Positions 1 through 8,645 of a stretch of DNA of 64,000 bases are shown in pieces. Below the pieces are notes generated by a model. That model had not been told where the DNA came from. It saw only the letters and a list, made by a program, of their open reading frames with translations, and did no database searches. The translations under genes and the position numbers were made by a program. Within the stretch, counting starts at the first letter, position 1, and each line of letters opens with the position of its first letter. Source of the DNA: RYN-230 sp963829725. Its GTDB lineage: Bacteria > Actinomycetota > Actinomycetes > Streptosporangiales > Streptosporangiaceae. Where the stretch lies: the NCBI GenBank assembly GCA_963829725.1, contig CAWHJW010000016.1, positions 62,001 through 126,000 of the forward strand. The letters are read 5' to 3'.

Positions 1-3000
1 GCCTTCAGCTGCAACTGCGTCCCCGCCGCCAGCACCCCCGAACTGTAGGTGCCACCAAGCTGAGTCCAGTTACCCGAACTCCGCTTGAACACCATCAGCT
101 CCGGGCTGCCGAAATTCCAGAAATACAAGCCGGCATACCCGCTCAGCCCGCTGTTTTGCGCCCGCACCACCGCGGCGATCCACTGACCCCCCGTCAACGG
201 CGCCGACGTCACCTCGATCTGCGAGAACTGATCACTGCCAAACGACGCCGCACTCCACGTGTCACCCGTCACCCCGCCACTGGCCGACCCCACCGCCACC
301 TGCGACGAAATCGCCAGCGCACCACCACTGATCCCCGTCCAGTTCGCCCCCAGGCCACCATCCGCCCGGTTGAAATCATCCGAGGCGCCCGGCGGGCCCG
401 TGCTGTTGGTGCAGGTGACAGCAACGTTGGTGATATTGGCTGAGCCGATCGTGCCGGTCCCGCTGGATACGGTGCAGGTCTGGCTGGCGGGGTTGGTCTT
501 CACGGTCACGGCGTAAGCGGCGCCGCCCGCCAGCGCGGTCGCGAACGTGAACGTCCCGTTCGCGGTCAGGGTCAGGTTGTCCCCGCCATTGTCCTGCAGC
601 ACCACCGTCCCGGACAGCCCGGACACGCTCCCGCCCACCGTGTAGGTGGCAGCGCTGGTGCAGGTGACAGCAACGTTGGTGATATTGGCTGAGCCGATCG
701 TGCCGGTCCCGCTGGATACGGTGCAGGTCTGGCTGGCGGGGTTGGTCTTCACGGTCACGGCGTAAGCGGCGCCGCCCGCCAGCGCGGTCGCGAACGTGAA
801 CGTCCCGTTCGCGGTCAGGGTCAGGTTGTCCCCGCCATTGTCCTGCAGCACCACCGTCCCGGACAGCCCGGACACGCTCCCGCCCACCGTGTAGGTGGCA
901 GCGCTGGTGCAGGTGACAGCAACGTTGGTGATATTGGCTGAGCCGATCGTGCCGGTCCCGTTAGATACGGTGCAGGTCTGGCTGGCGGGGTTGGTCTTCA
1001 CGGTCACGGCGTAAGCGGCGCCGCCCGCCAGCGCGGTCGCGAACGTGAACGTCCCGTTCGCGGTCAGGGTCAGGTTGTCCCCGCCATTGTCCTGCAGCAC
1101 CACCGTCCCGGACAGCCCGGACACGCTCCCGCCCACCGTGTAGGTGGCGCTGCCGGCCGCCGACCCGCCCGACCAGTTGTCAGCCGCGCTGGTGCCATTC
1201 ACCATGATCCCCGGCGCCCCGCCGGTAAAGCTCGAATCGGTCACCGACAGCCGCTGCACCCCGTTCTGCAAGAACGAGATCGTTAACCCGACCGCCTTCA
1301 GCTGCAACTGCGTCCCCGCCGCCAGCACCCCCGAACTGTAGGTGCCACCAAGCTGAGTCCAGTTACCCGAACTCCGCTTGAACACCATCAGCTCCGGGCT
1401 GCCGAAATTCCAGAAATACAAGCCGGCATACCCGCTCAGCCCGCTGTTTTGCGCCCGCACCACCGCGGCGATCCACTGACCCCCCGTCAACGGCGCCGAC
1501 GTCACCTCGATCTGCGAGAACTGATCACTGCCAAACGACGCCGCACTCCACGTGTCACCCGTCACCCCGCCACTGGCCGACCCCACCGCCACCTGCGACG
1601 AAATCGCCAGCGCACCACCACTGATCCCCGTCCAGTTCGCCCCCAGGCCACCATCCGCCCGGTTGAAATCATCCGAGGCGCCCGGCGGGCCCGTGCTGTT
1701 GGTGCAGGTGACAGCAACGTTGGTGATATTGGCTGAGCCGATCGTGCCGGTCCCGCTGGATACGGTGCAGGTCTGGCTGGCGGGGTTGGTCTTCACGGTC
1801 ACGGCGTAAGCGGCGCCGCCCGCCAGCGCGGTCGCGAACGTGAACGTCCCGTTCGCGGTCAGGGTCAGGTTGTCCCCGCCATTGTCCTGCAGCACCACCG
1901 TCCCGGACAGCCCGGACACGCTCCCGCCCACCGTGTAGGTGGCAGCGCTGGTGCAGGTGACAGCAACGTTGGTGATATTGGCTGAGCCGATCGTGCCGGT
2001 CCCGCTGGATACGGTGCAGGTCTGGCTGGCGGGGTTGGTCTTCACGGTCACGGCGTAAGCGGCGCCGCCCGCCAGCGCGGTCGCGAACGTGAACGTCCCG
2101 TTCGCGGTCAGGGTCAGGTTGTCCCCGCCATTGTCCTGCAGCACCACCGTCCCGGACAGCCCGGACACGCTCCCGCCCACCGTGTAGGTGGCAGCGCTGG
2201 TGCAGGTGACAGCAACGTTGGTGATATTGGCTGAGCCGATCGTGCCGGTCCCGCTGGATACGGTGCAGGTCTGGCTGGCGGGGTTGGTCTTCACGGTCAC
2301 GGCGTAAGCGGCGCCGCCCGCCAGCGCGGTCGCGAACGTGAACGTCCCGTTCGCGGTCAGGGTCAGGTTGTCCCCGCCATTGTCCTGCAGCACCACCGTC
2401 CCGGACAGCCCGGACACGCTCCCGCCCACCGTGTAGGTGGCGCTGCCGGCCGCCGACCCGCCCGACCAGTTGTCAGCCGCGCTGGTGCCATTCACCATGA
2501 TCCCCGGCGCCCCGCCGGTAAAGCTCGAATCGGTCACCGACAGCCGCTGCACCCCGTTCTGCAAGAACGAGATCGTCAACCCGACCGCCTTCAGCTGCAA
2601 CTGCGTCCCCGCCGCCAGCACCCCCGAACTGTAGGTGCCACCAAGCTGAGTCCAGTTACCCGAACTCCGCTTGAACACCATCAGCTCCGGGCTGCCGAAA
2701 TTCCAGAAATACAAGCCGGCATACCCGCTCAGCCCGCTGTTTTGCGCCCGCACCACCGCGGCGATCCACTGACCCCCCGTCAACGGCGCCGACGTCACCT
2801 CGATCTGCGAGAACTGATCACTGCCAAACGACGCCGCACTCCACGTGTCACCCGTCACCCCGCCACTGGCCGACCCCACCGCCACCTGCGACGAAATCGC
2901 CAGCGCACCACCACTGATCCCCGTCCAGTTCGCCCCCAGGCCACCATCCGCCCGGTTGAAATCATCCGAGGCGGTCGCGGCCAGCGCTTGCTGCGTGGGC

Positions 3001-3092
3001 GCAAGGAGTGGAATTACGAGGCTGCAGGACAGCAAGAAAAGCAGCACCCGAAGAAGCCTAGGCTTCCGGTTCGTCGAGACACCCATCAACAT
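1..3092 (-). CDS. Large secreted repeat protein, 5' part (runs off the left edge)
   Basis: An open leftward frame of at least 1030 codons with no stop before the window edge. The start is ATG at 3092 or ATG at 3086, two codons later in the same frame; an in-frame TAA lies just upstream. Residues 1 to about 38 form a Sec signal peptide (basic Arg/Lys region, Leu-rich core, A-L-A cleavage site). Then comes a domain of about 170 residues beginning SDDFNRADGGLGANW, resembling a concanavalin/LamG-like beta-sandwich. It is followed by three 83-residue modules ending in a QTC...VTC cysteine pair, and the set repeats. The 83-residue module (TVGGSVSGLSGTVVL) resembles beta-sandwich repeats of bacterial surface proteins. 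The product is probably extracellular; ligand and anchor lie outside the window. Confidence 0.85.
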   Translation of the reverse strand, partial: MLMGVSTNRKPRLLRVLLFLLSCSLVIPLLAPTQQALAATASDDFNRADGGLGANWTGISGGALAISSQVAVGSASGGVTGDTWSAASFGSDQFSQIEVTSAPLTGGQWIAAVVRAQNSGLSGYAGLYFWNFGSPELMVFKRSSGNWTQLGGTYSSGVLAAGTQLQLKAVGLTISFLQNGVQRLSVTDSSFTGGAPGIMVNGTSAADNWSGGSAAGSATYTVGGSVSGLSGTVVLQDNGGDNLTLTANGTFTFATALAGGAAYAVTVKTNPASQTCTVSSGTGTIGSANITNVAVTCTSAATYTVGGSVSGLSGTVVLQDNGGDNLTLTANGTFTFATALAGGAAYAVTVKTNPASQTCTVSSGTGTIGSANITNVAVTCTSAATYTVGGSVSGLSGTVVLQDNGGDNLTLTANGTFTFATALAGGAAYAVTVKTNPASQTCTVSSGTGTIGSANITNVAVTCTNSTGPPGASDDFNRADGGLGANWTGISGGALAISSQVAVGSASGGVTGDTWSAASFGSDQFSQIEVTSAPLTGGQWIAAVVRAQNSGLSGYAGLYFWNFGSPELMVFKRSSGNWTQLGGTYSSGVLAAGTQLQLKAVGLTISFLQNGVQRLSVTDSSFTGGAPGIMVNGTSAADNWSGGSAAGSATYTVGGSVSGLSGTVVLQDNGGDNLTLTANGTFTFATALAGGAAYAVTVKTNPASQTCTVSNGTGTIGSANITNVAVTCTSAATYTVGGSVSGLSGTVVLQDNGGDNLTLTANGTFTFATALAGGAAYAVTVKTNPASQTCTVSSGTGTIGSANITNVAVTCTSAATYTVGGSVSGLSGTVVLQDNGGDNLTLTANGTFTFATALAGGAAYAVTVKTNPASQTCTVSSGTGTIGSANITNVAVTCTNSTGPPGASDDFNRADGGLGANWTGISGGALAISSQVAVGSASGGVTGDTWSAASFGSDQFSQIEVTSAPLTGGQWIAAVVRAQNSGLSGYAGLYFWNFGSPELMVFKRSSGNWTQLGGTYSSGVLAAGTQLQLK
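411..1157. repeat. Three 249-bp direct repeats (first block)
   Basis: Units begin at 411, 660 and 909. Each encodes one 83-residue beta-sandwich-like module on the minus strand. The only difference noticed is in the third unit, near 961. Confidence 0.88.
1704..2450. repeat. Three 249-bp direct repeats (second block)
   Basis: Units begin at 1704, 1953 and 2202, exactly 1293 bp after the first block. They encode the same 83-residue modules on the minus strand. Confidence 0.88.
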
Positions 3093-3389
3093 TTCGCCCA
3101 CCCAGCCTTAACGCAGCTGCGTCCGGGAGTTCCCGGCCGACCATGTATCGATGATCTCGGTGAGCAGTGCCTGACCATCGACTGCCCGAATGCGCTTCAG
3201 GCTCCCCCCTCTGGCCTTACCGGCATGGCGACGGCGGCTGAGCAGAGGACGAGCCTACACCGCGGACAGGGGGATCTCTAGTACGAAGCGTCTCTTCGGG
3301 ATCTTTGGCCGTGAAGGCGTGAAAGGAGCGGCGGCCACGAGCTTGTGGGACGGCCAGGCGCTTCCGGGATTGTCACGGTCAGGCGGCCG

Positions 3390-3629
3390 TCACGGTCGGG
3401 TGTTGCCGCCAGCACGACACCGTCGGCCGCCCATCGTGAGCCCGGTGCCAGCGAACACCATGAACACCAGCATCCCGAGCGCGGCCGGAATCGCCAGGTC
3501 CCACCAGCCGGGCAACAGCATCGCGTACGACAGTGCACCCAGGCCTGCTCCCGTCGTGAGCCAGTACCGCGCCGGATGCCCGCTCCAAGCCACGCGTGCC
3601 CGCGTGCGCTCCGCCGACGCCAGCGCCAC
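3390..3629 (-). CDS. Possible small two-helix membrane protein
   Basis: A 79-codon frame from a GTG. Its middle holds two adjoining hydrophobic stretches (about residues 23-40 and 43-63; core GLGALSYAML and AALGMLVFMVF), consistent with two membrane segments. The frame stays open upstream to about 3690 without a better start, so the 5' end may be damaged. Other frames here are Arg-rich and look spurious. I do not recognise the family. The flanking stretch 3093-3389 holds nothing I can support. Confidence 0.35.
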   Translation of the reverse strand: MALASAERTRARVAWSGHPARYWLTTGAGLGALSYAMLLPGWWDLAIPAALGMLVFMVFAGTGLTMGGRRCRAGGNTRP

Positions 3630-3700
3630 TGACGCCCCGTCCGTACTGATCGATTCATGAGCAGCAAGGCGAAAGGGACCTGGTCACCGTCTCCCGCCAG

Positions 3701-4045
3701 CTACTGGAGCCCGGAGCGGACGGACGTGATGCGCTGCGTGTTGAAGCCGAGCCAGTGCATCCGGCCCGCGTAGCGCGCGTGCTCAACCTTGAGGCAGCGG
3801 TCCATGATCACCGTAACGTCACCGTCCTCGGCGATCCGCGCGCCCTCCTCATTGATCACGCCGAACTGGCACCAGAGGGCGCCGGCGTGGATCGCCACCG
3901 CCTCCCGCGCGATCCCCGGCAGTGCATCCGGCGCGCGGAAGACGTTCACGATGTCCACCGGCACGGGTATGTCCAGCAGGCTCGCGTAGCACGTCTCTCC
4001 GAGGATCTCGCTCTCGCGGGGATTCACCGGGATCAGCTTGACCTG
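3701..4045 (-). pseudogene. CoA-binding domain protein (YccU-like), 5' truncated
   Basis: The C-terminal two thirds of a small Rossmann-type CoA-binding protein are clear: IPVNPRESEILGETCYASL, then VDIVNVFRAPDALP, GALWCQFGVINEEGARIAE and VIMDRCLKVEHARY. In the family about 50 N-terminal residues, including the nucleotide-binding glycine loop, come before this; here they are missing. Upstream of about 4045 the frame reads antisense to a flavoprotein fragment on the other strand. No start codon fits the homology, so the gene is probably dead. Confidence 0.7.
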
Positions 4046-4291
4046 CGAAGTGGCGAGATCGCCGCGATCGTGTGGGCGACGGGTTTCCGGCCTGACTACG
4101 GGTGGCTCGACGTGCCGGTGGTCGGCGCGAAGGGCCAGCTGAACCACGAGGGCGGCGTGGTCAACAGCCCGGGACTGTACGCCCTGGGGCTGCCCGTGCT
4201 GCGGCGGCGCAGGTCCACGTTCATCTGCGGTATCGAGGACGACGCGCGTGAGGTGATCGATCACCTCACGCGGTACCTGGCCGCGCGATAA
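4045..4291 (+). pseudogene. Flavin-containing monooxygenase-like protein, C-terminal fragment
   Basis: About 80 residues matching the end of CzcO/FMO-type flavoproteins: IVWATGFRPDYGWLDVPV, then GVVNSPGLYALGLPVLRRR, and a C-terminal helix ending at a TAA near 4291. The FAD and NADPH Rossmann folds are absent. Homology stops at about 4045, exactly where the leftward CoA-binding fragment starts, so a deletion appears to have removed the 5' ends of both divergent genes. The final helix codons contain a perfect palindrome (4245-4272). Confidence 0.7.
4245..4272. repeat. 28-bp perfect palindrome
   Basis: Two 14-bp arms with no spacer, centred between 4258 and 4259 (core gaggtgatc/gatcacctc). It lies inside the flavoprotein remnant. 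It could be chance, a regulator site, or a strand-switch mutation. Confidence 0.8.
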
Positions 4292-4383
4292 GCGACGAGC
4301 ACACCAGGCTGGCCGCTAGCGTCAGGTACGGGGCCGCCAGGTCATGGCCCGGCGGCCGGGGCAGGCCGGACACACGCCCCTTC

Positions 4384-4413
4384 TTGACAAAATCAAGCGA
4401 TATTATAGAGAAT
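4384..4413 (+). promoter_or_regulatory. Possible promoter for the OsmC gene
   Basis: A perfect TTGACA at 4384-4389 is followed by an AT-rich stretch (tattatagagaat) that stands out from the GC-rich surroundings. The best -10 candidate lies 17-18 bp downstream but is imperfect. The site is about 35-60 bp before the OsmC start. Confidence 0.45.
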
Positions 4414-4446
4414 AGCTGCGTTCTGCCCCTGCCTGGGAGGTCAATA

Positions 4447-4941
4447 GTGTCGCTCAGCTCGCTCATCGCAGACACGCGCAAGGCCGTCGCCGACGACCCC
4501 GCGAACGCGCTGGCGCTGTTCGCCGCCCAGGGGACTCTGGTCGGCGACACCGAGGTGGATATCCGGACGGGAGCGCATTCCTTCACGGTAGATGAGCCGC
4601 CCGCGCTCGGCGGGGCCGATGTGGCTGCGAACCCGGTGCAGTACGCACTCGCCTCGCTGGGGTCATGCCAGGCCATCACCTACCGGTTCTGGGCTGAGCA
4701 GCTCGGCATCGGGTTCGACACGCTTACCGTGCGGGTGGAAGGCGACCTCGACATCCGCGGGTTCTTCGGCTTTGATGACAGCGTGCGGCCGGGTTTTTCC
4801 GCCGTCCGGGTCGAAGTCACCGTAACCGGGCCGGAGAGCCCCGAGCGCTACCAGGAGCTGGCCGCCGCGGTCGATCAGCACTACCCCGTTCTCGACCTGT
4901 TCGCCAACCCGGTGCCGGTCACCCGCACGCTGGCGGGCTGA
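4447..4941 (+). CDS. OsmC family protein
   Basis: A 164-residue protein of the OsmC/Ohr fold, which in characterised members reduces organic hydroperoxides through two cysteines. Visible here are an N-terminal strand region, the PPALGGADVAANPVQYALAS segment, and the helix LGSCQAITYRFWAEQLGI carrying the first conserved Cys. The second Cys of classical Ohr/OsmC is not evident (NPVQYALAS where peroxidases often differ, and a C-terminal NPVPVT), so this may be an OsmC-like protein of other function. The GTG start at 4447 is preceded by GGGAGG at good spacing. The preceding ATG at 4384 is less likely, as it overlaps the promoter. Confidence 0.85.
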   Translation: MSLSSLIADTRKAVADDPANALALFAAQGTLVGDTEVDIRTGAHSFTVDEPPALGGADVAANPVQYALASLGSCQAITYRFWAEQLGIGFDTLTVRVEGDLDIRGFFGFDDSVRPGFSAVRVEVTVTGPESPERYQELAAAVDQHYPVLDLFANPVPVTRTLAG

Positions 4942-5126
4942 CCACCGCCTTTGCCCGTCCTCCCGCCGGCCAATCGAGTTCAAGCCGGCCCTTCATGCCC
5001 GGGTGGCTCAACTCAGCCCGGTCGGCGGACGCGGTCGGCTTCGCCTGATGAGCGCCGGGAAGGCATAAACGGCCGCGGTACGCGCGTCCCGAGCGCAGGC
5101 AGATCTAACCGGTCGGCCGCGGCGGA

Positions 5127-5172
5127 TAGCCGCACCGTCGGTGGCATGTCAGGCCGTCCGACGGTGCGGCTA
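5127..5172. terminator. Hairpin between convergent osmC-like and oxidase genes
   Basis: A perfect 15-bp inverted repeat (5127-5141 and 5158-5172, tagccgcaccgtcgg) with a 16-nt loop. It sits between the OsmC stop and the leftward oxidase stop, so it could terminate both. There is no T tract, as is usual in actinomycetes. Confidence 0.65.
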
Positions 5173-5221
5173 CCGTGCTGCTAGGCCGGGTTGGCTCCCG
5201 GGTGCCCGGCAATGGCGATCA

Positions 5222-6307
5222 TCATGGCGTGGTGACGTTTGCCGTCACCCAGGATGAGGCCCCGCTGCCGTTGAGCGCCTGGATCCGGACGTAGTACTTC
5301 GTCCGCCGCAGCAGGGCGGTGAACGAGTAGGCCCGGCTGGGACCGGGTACCGTCACTGTTTTCAGGCCCGTGGTAAAGGCGGCGTTTGTCGCCAGCTGGA
5401 TGGTGAATCCCGTGACGGTGGTGGTGGGAGCCTCGGCCCAGGTCAGGTTCACGCTGGCCTGGGTGGCGTTGGTGGCGAACCCCCTAGCCACCAGGTTTGT
5501 CGGCGGCGTCGCCGGCGCGAGCACTCGCACCGTCGCGGTGTTGGACCACACCGAATAGCCGACGGTGTTCTCTGACCGCACCCGGTAGTAATAGGTCGTG
5601 CCCGCGGCGACGGTGGTGTCGGTGTAGGCCGACGCGGCCGGCCCGGTCGTGAAGACCGCCAGATTCTGGGTGAAGGCCGCATTGGTCGCCCGTTCGATCG
5701 TCACCTCCGTGGCGGCCGGGTAGGTGGCGTTGTTCGTCCAGGTGAGCCTTACCGCCAGGGGCGGTCCGCTCTGAGCGCCGACCAGATTCGATGGCGCGGT
5801 CGGCGCAACCAGGAACACGACAGGGCGCATCATGTCGTTCTCTTCGTGCCCCAGCAGATGGCAGTGCCAGGTGTGCTCCCAGCCGAAGTCGTACATCTCG
5901 TTGGTCACGGTGATCGGGTTGCCGGTGGCCGGATCCACCCCGGTGAACTGCGCGGTGGTGCCGAGCGCACTGGTCGGGTCCAGCGCGCGGACGCTGTTGG
6001 GCACCTTGAACGGCAGATGCATCGCCAGCGGGCGCATGGCCACGATCGCGTCCTCCAGTGGGTTCATCCGGACGGTGTCCTTCCAGCCCAGCTCGTTGGG
6101 GTCGGGCGGCCTGATCGCGCCGTCCCAGCCCACCCGGTTGATCACCTGCACGTCGAACAGGTGGAAGTGGATCGCGTGCGTGTCCACCCCGTTGTGGGTG
6201 ATCTTCCAGATCTGGGTGCCGTCATTCGGTGCTCCGATCTGGGCGCCGGGCTGGGACGGCTTGATGATCTCGGTTGGCGGGTCCAGGTACTTGAGCGGGA
6301 TGGTCAC
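5222..6307 (-). CDS. Multicopper oxidase, C-terminal part with two FnIII domains (frameshifted continuation)
   Basis: This frame continues the oxidase beginning at 8645 after a +1 frameshift near 6314, so 5222-8645 was one gene of about 1140 codons. Residues 1-155 hold the last cupredoxin domain with the remaining copper ligands: HAIHFHLFDVQV for the type 1/type 3 centre and WHCHLLGHEENDMM with the Cys-His pathway and axial Met. Two fibronectin type III domains of about 90 residues follow (APSNLVGAQ... and PPTNLVARG...), rarely seen on the small laccases. The ATG at 6307 is probably not a natural start. Confidence 0.8.
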   Translation of the reverse strand: MTIPLKYLDPPTEIIKPSQPGAQIGAPNDGTQIWKITHNGVDTHAIHFHLFDVQVINRVGWDGAIRPPDPNELGWKDTVRMNPLEDAIVAMRPLAMHLPFKVPNSVRALDPTSALGTTAQFTGVDPATGNPITVTNEMYDFGWEHTWHCHLLGHEENDMMRPVVFLVAPTAPSNLVGAQSGPPLAVRLTWTNNATYPAATEVTIERATNAAFTQNLAVFTTGPAASAYTDTTVAAGTTYYYRVRSENTVGYSVWSNTATVRVLAPATPPTNLVARGFATNATQASVNLTWAEAPTTTVTGFTIQLATNAAFTTGLKTVTVPGPSRAYSFTALLRRTKYYVRIQALNGSGASSWVTANVTTP

Positions 6308-8645
6308 CTGGATGGTTGGCGCTGGTATTCGGCAGTTCCGCGCCCAGGGTGGAATTCATCCGCCCGTAGTCGGTATCGAACAGTTCCTGGATCGCCTTCG
6401 GCAGCATCGGCACCGGCGCGGTCAGGCCTGCCCAGTTCAGGGTGGTGTCCTGGATCCGCGCGTAGGTGTCGGCCGGCGTGGTCGTGCCGAAGGCCGCGTC
6501 GTAGGCCTTCTCCGGCACGATCGGCTTCGGCTGGTCCGTTCCGTAAGCGACGGGCAGCTGTGCCTGCAGCTTGGCCAGGTCGAAGGGGGGTGCGGCAGTA
6601 CCCGCCTCCACCACGAACTGCATGATGGTCCGGGTGTTCGGGCCATAGCCAGGCTGGGTAGACGGGGCTCCCCCGGTCGAGGTTTGATCCGGGTCACCGG
6701 TGTAGTAGTCATAACGCGGGTCGAAGGCCGGCACGGGTGCGGGCGCATCGTTGTACAAGATGAGCGTGGAGCCGGCCGGAATCTGCGAGAAGTCCACGAT
6801 CACGTCGGCCCGCTCGGCGGGCCCGAGCAGCAGGGTGTGGTCAAGCACGTTGAGCACCACGATGTTGCGGCGGTTGTAGTCGTAGTTGATCGGCTGGTTG
6901 GGCAGGACAACTGGCGCGGGCAGCATCCCGCTGTCCGTGCCGATCTGGATCATCTCCGGGCCGGATGCCGTCGGGTCCGGGACGCCGCCGGCGCGGCCGT
7001 CAGTCGGCCAGGTCGGCGGGTAACCAGCTGTCTTGCACGCCTCGACCATCGGGACCTCGCCGGTGTCGCCGCTGTTCAGCGTCCCGTCCGGATTCCACAT
7101 CGTGGCGTTGGACTTGGCGTGGTAGAGTTGCAGGTTGAGCATGCGGTCGTTGCACGCGTTCAGGATCCGGAAGCGGTAGGCCTTGGGCTGCACCTTGAGG
7201 CTCGGGTAGGCGGTTCCGTTGACCAGCGGCGTGTCCATGAAGGCTTCCGGGACACTGGTCGGTGTCGGCGTGCCGGGCGCCAGCGGTGGCTCCCACGGCG
7301 CATTGACCGGATCGTAGTAGGGGTTGGGGATAGGCCCGTTCGTCAGGCCGGTGTAGGGCGGCCAGAACCATGGACCGTAGTCCCAGCGGCCCATGGCGCT
7401 GGCCCCGGTGATGTCGCCCGGGTTCTGGTTCGGCATGTAGACGTGCGGGAACCACAGGCTGCCCAGTCCGCCCCAGGCGGCCTTGTCCCAGGTCGGGTCC
7501 TGGGCGCCCAGCTGGGTGTCGTCCGGCACGAACGTCTTGTCCTGGATGATCAGCGGTATCTCGTCGGAGGGGATGACGCCGCTGCTGACGAGCCCGCGCT
7601 CGACCGGGTCCTGCAGTTCATACGGTGCGGCCTCGCCGGAGTACACGCCGAGGCGGGTGATCCCGACGGCGTGGTCGTGGATCCACATCAGCCTGGCGCT
7701 CTGCTGGTTGGTGTAGAAGAACGTCATCGCGCCCGGGCCCGGGTCGGGCATGTCCGGGACGTTCTGCACGCTGACCCCCGTGGGGTAGGAGGTCTTCGTC
7801 CCCGCCGGGGTGATCCACTGGTGCGGTGTCCCGTCACTGATCCACGGCGTGACCCCGCCGTGCAGGTGCATGGTGGCGCGGTTCTGGGTGTACATCTCGG
7901 TGCCGTTGGGCCCGGTGCCCGCGCCGCAGAGGGTTGGGTCGACCGGCAGGAACAGGTTCCCGCCGCTGCCCGTAGGCAGCATGTTGGTGAACTTCACGCG
8001 GACCGGCCGGTCGCGCTGAGCGATGATCATGGGGCCGAGGTAGTACGGTCTGCCTGGCGGCGCGATCGTGTTCTTGCCGCTCTTGTCTGTCCCCATATTG
8101 ACCTGAAGGTAACCTTGCAGATGCGTCGGGGGCAGGTCCTTGTGCAGTTCCTGGGAAAACCGCTTCAGCACGATCTCGTAGTAGTCGGACCCGGGGTAGG
8201 TGATCGTATCGGGAGTGGCGATCGGGATATAATTTCCCAGATCGTTCGCATTACTCGTGCCGAGTCCCGGAAGTGAATTCACGAACTTGCGCATCCCTGT
8301 TCCCGGCACGACTTTGCCGGAGACCGGGTCCACTGCCGGGAGCGGGCTGTTGGCATAGTTGGGGTAGGGTCCAAAATAATCGGGTGGCGCGTTCGGGGTA
8401 AGCGCATGGGGCTGCGCCGACGACTTGGCTCCCAGGGTGGCGGCGCGCAGTCCGCTGGCCGCGGCGCGTCCGGCTGCCGCCGCCCGCATGGCGGGCGTCA
8501 CGGCATGTTTCATGATGTACTCGGGTGTCAGTGCCTGGGCTACTTGAACGCGTGGCACTTGGTCCGGCGTAACGGCGGCCTGAGCTTGTGCGGGTACTAC
8601 CGGGGTGATACTAGCGGCTGCTGGGGGAACGACCTTTTCCGACAT
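6222..8645 (-). CDS. Multicopper oxidase, N-terminal and central part (ends in frameshift)
   Basis: ATG at 8645 follows a strong GAGGAGAGGG site. Family members oxidise phenols, bilirubin-like substrates or Mn(II) and reduce O2 to water. The first copper motifs are present: HLHGGVTPWISDG and MWIHDHAVGITRLGVYSG. A C-terminal region binds the rest of the trinuclear and type 1 coppers but lies in another frame. Near 6314 an extra C in AACCATCC breaks the frame; removing it gives a smooth ...SANIQVTIPLKYL reading. There is no Sec or Tat signal in the Ala/Pro-rich first 100 residues, so export is unclear. Either a pseudogene or a single-base assembly error. Confidence 0.8.
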   Translation of the reverse strand: MSEKVVPPAAASITPVVPAQAQAAVTPDQVPRVQVAQALTPEYIMKHAVTPAMRAAAAGRAAASGLRAATLGAKSSAQPHALTPNAPPDYFGPYPNYANSPLPAVDPVSGKVVPGTGMRKFVNSLPGLGTSNANDLGNYIPIATPDTITYPGSDYYEIVLKRFSQELHKDLPPTHLQGYLQVNMGTDKSGKNTIAPPGRPYYLGPMIIAQRDRPVRVKFTNMLPTGSGGNLFLPVDPTLCGAGTGPNGTEMYTQNRATMHLHGGVTPWISDGTPHQWITPAGTKTSYPTGVSVQNVPDMPDPGPGAMTFFYTNQQSARLMWIHDHAVGITRLGVYSGEAAPYELQDPVERGLVSSGVIPSDEIPLIIQDKTFVPDDTQLGAQDPTWDKAAWGGLGSLWFPHVYMPNQNPGDITGASAMGRWDYGPWFWPPYTGLTNGPIPNPYYDPVNAPWEPPLAPGTPTPTSVPEAFMDTPLVNGTAYPSLKVQPKAYRFRILNACNDRMLNLQLYHAKSNATMWNPDGTLNSGDTGEVPMVEACKTAGYPPTWPTDGRAGGVPDPTASGPEMIQIGTDSGMLPAPVVLPNQPINYDYNRRNIVVLNVLDHTLLLGPAERADVIVDFSQIPAGSTLILYNDAPAPVPAFDPRYDYYTGDPDQTSTGGAPSTQPGYGPNTRTIMQFVVEAGTAAPPFDLAKLQAQLPVAYGTDQPKPIVPEKAYDAAFGTTTPADTYARIQDTTLNWAGLTAPVPMLPKAIQELFDTDYGRMNSTLGAELPNTSANHPGDHPAQVPGPANRDHQAVPARRPDRSTE

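Larger units (their letters stand above)
1..2973. repeat. 1293-bp tandem repeat, about 2.3 copies in window
   Basis: Position 1 matches position 1294, and the match continues to 2973 with a period of 1293 bp (431 codons, so the frame is kept). I saw only isolated substitutions between copies, for example gttaac against gtcaac near 1283/2576 and a changed CTG codon near 961. Such identity across synonymous sites suggests very recent duplication or continuing gene conversion. Short-read assemblies often collapse arrays like this, so the copy number may be wrong. Confidence 0.9.

Noticed and set aside
156..2634. Repeated plus-strand ORFs of 65-95 codons and a possible CRISPR-like array
   Set aside because: They are shadows of the minus-strand repeat protein; the 249- and 1293-bp periods are multiples of three and encode beta-sandwich modules, far too long and uniform for CRISPR.
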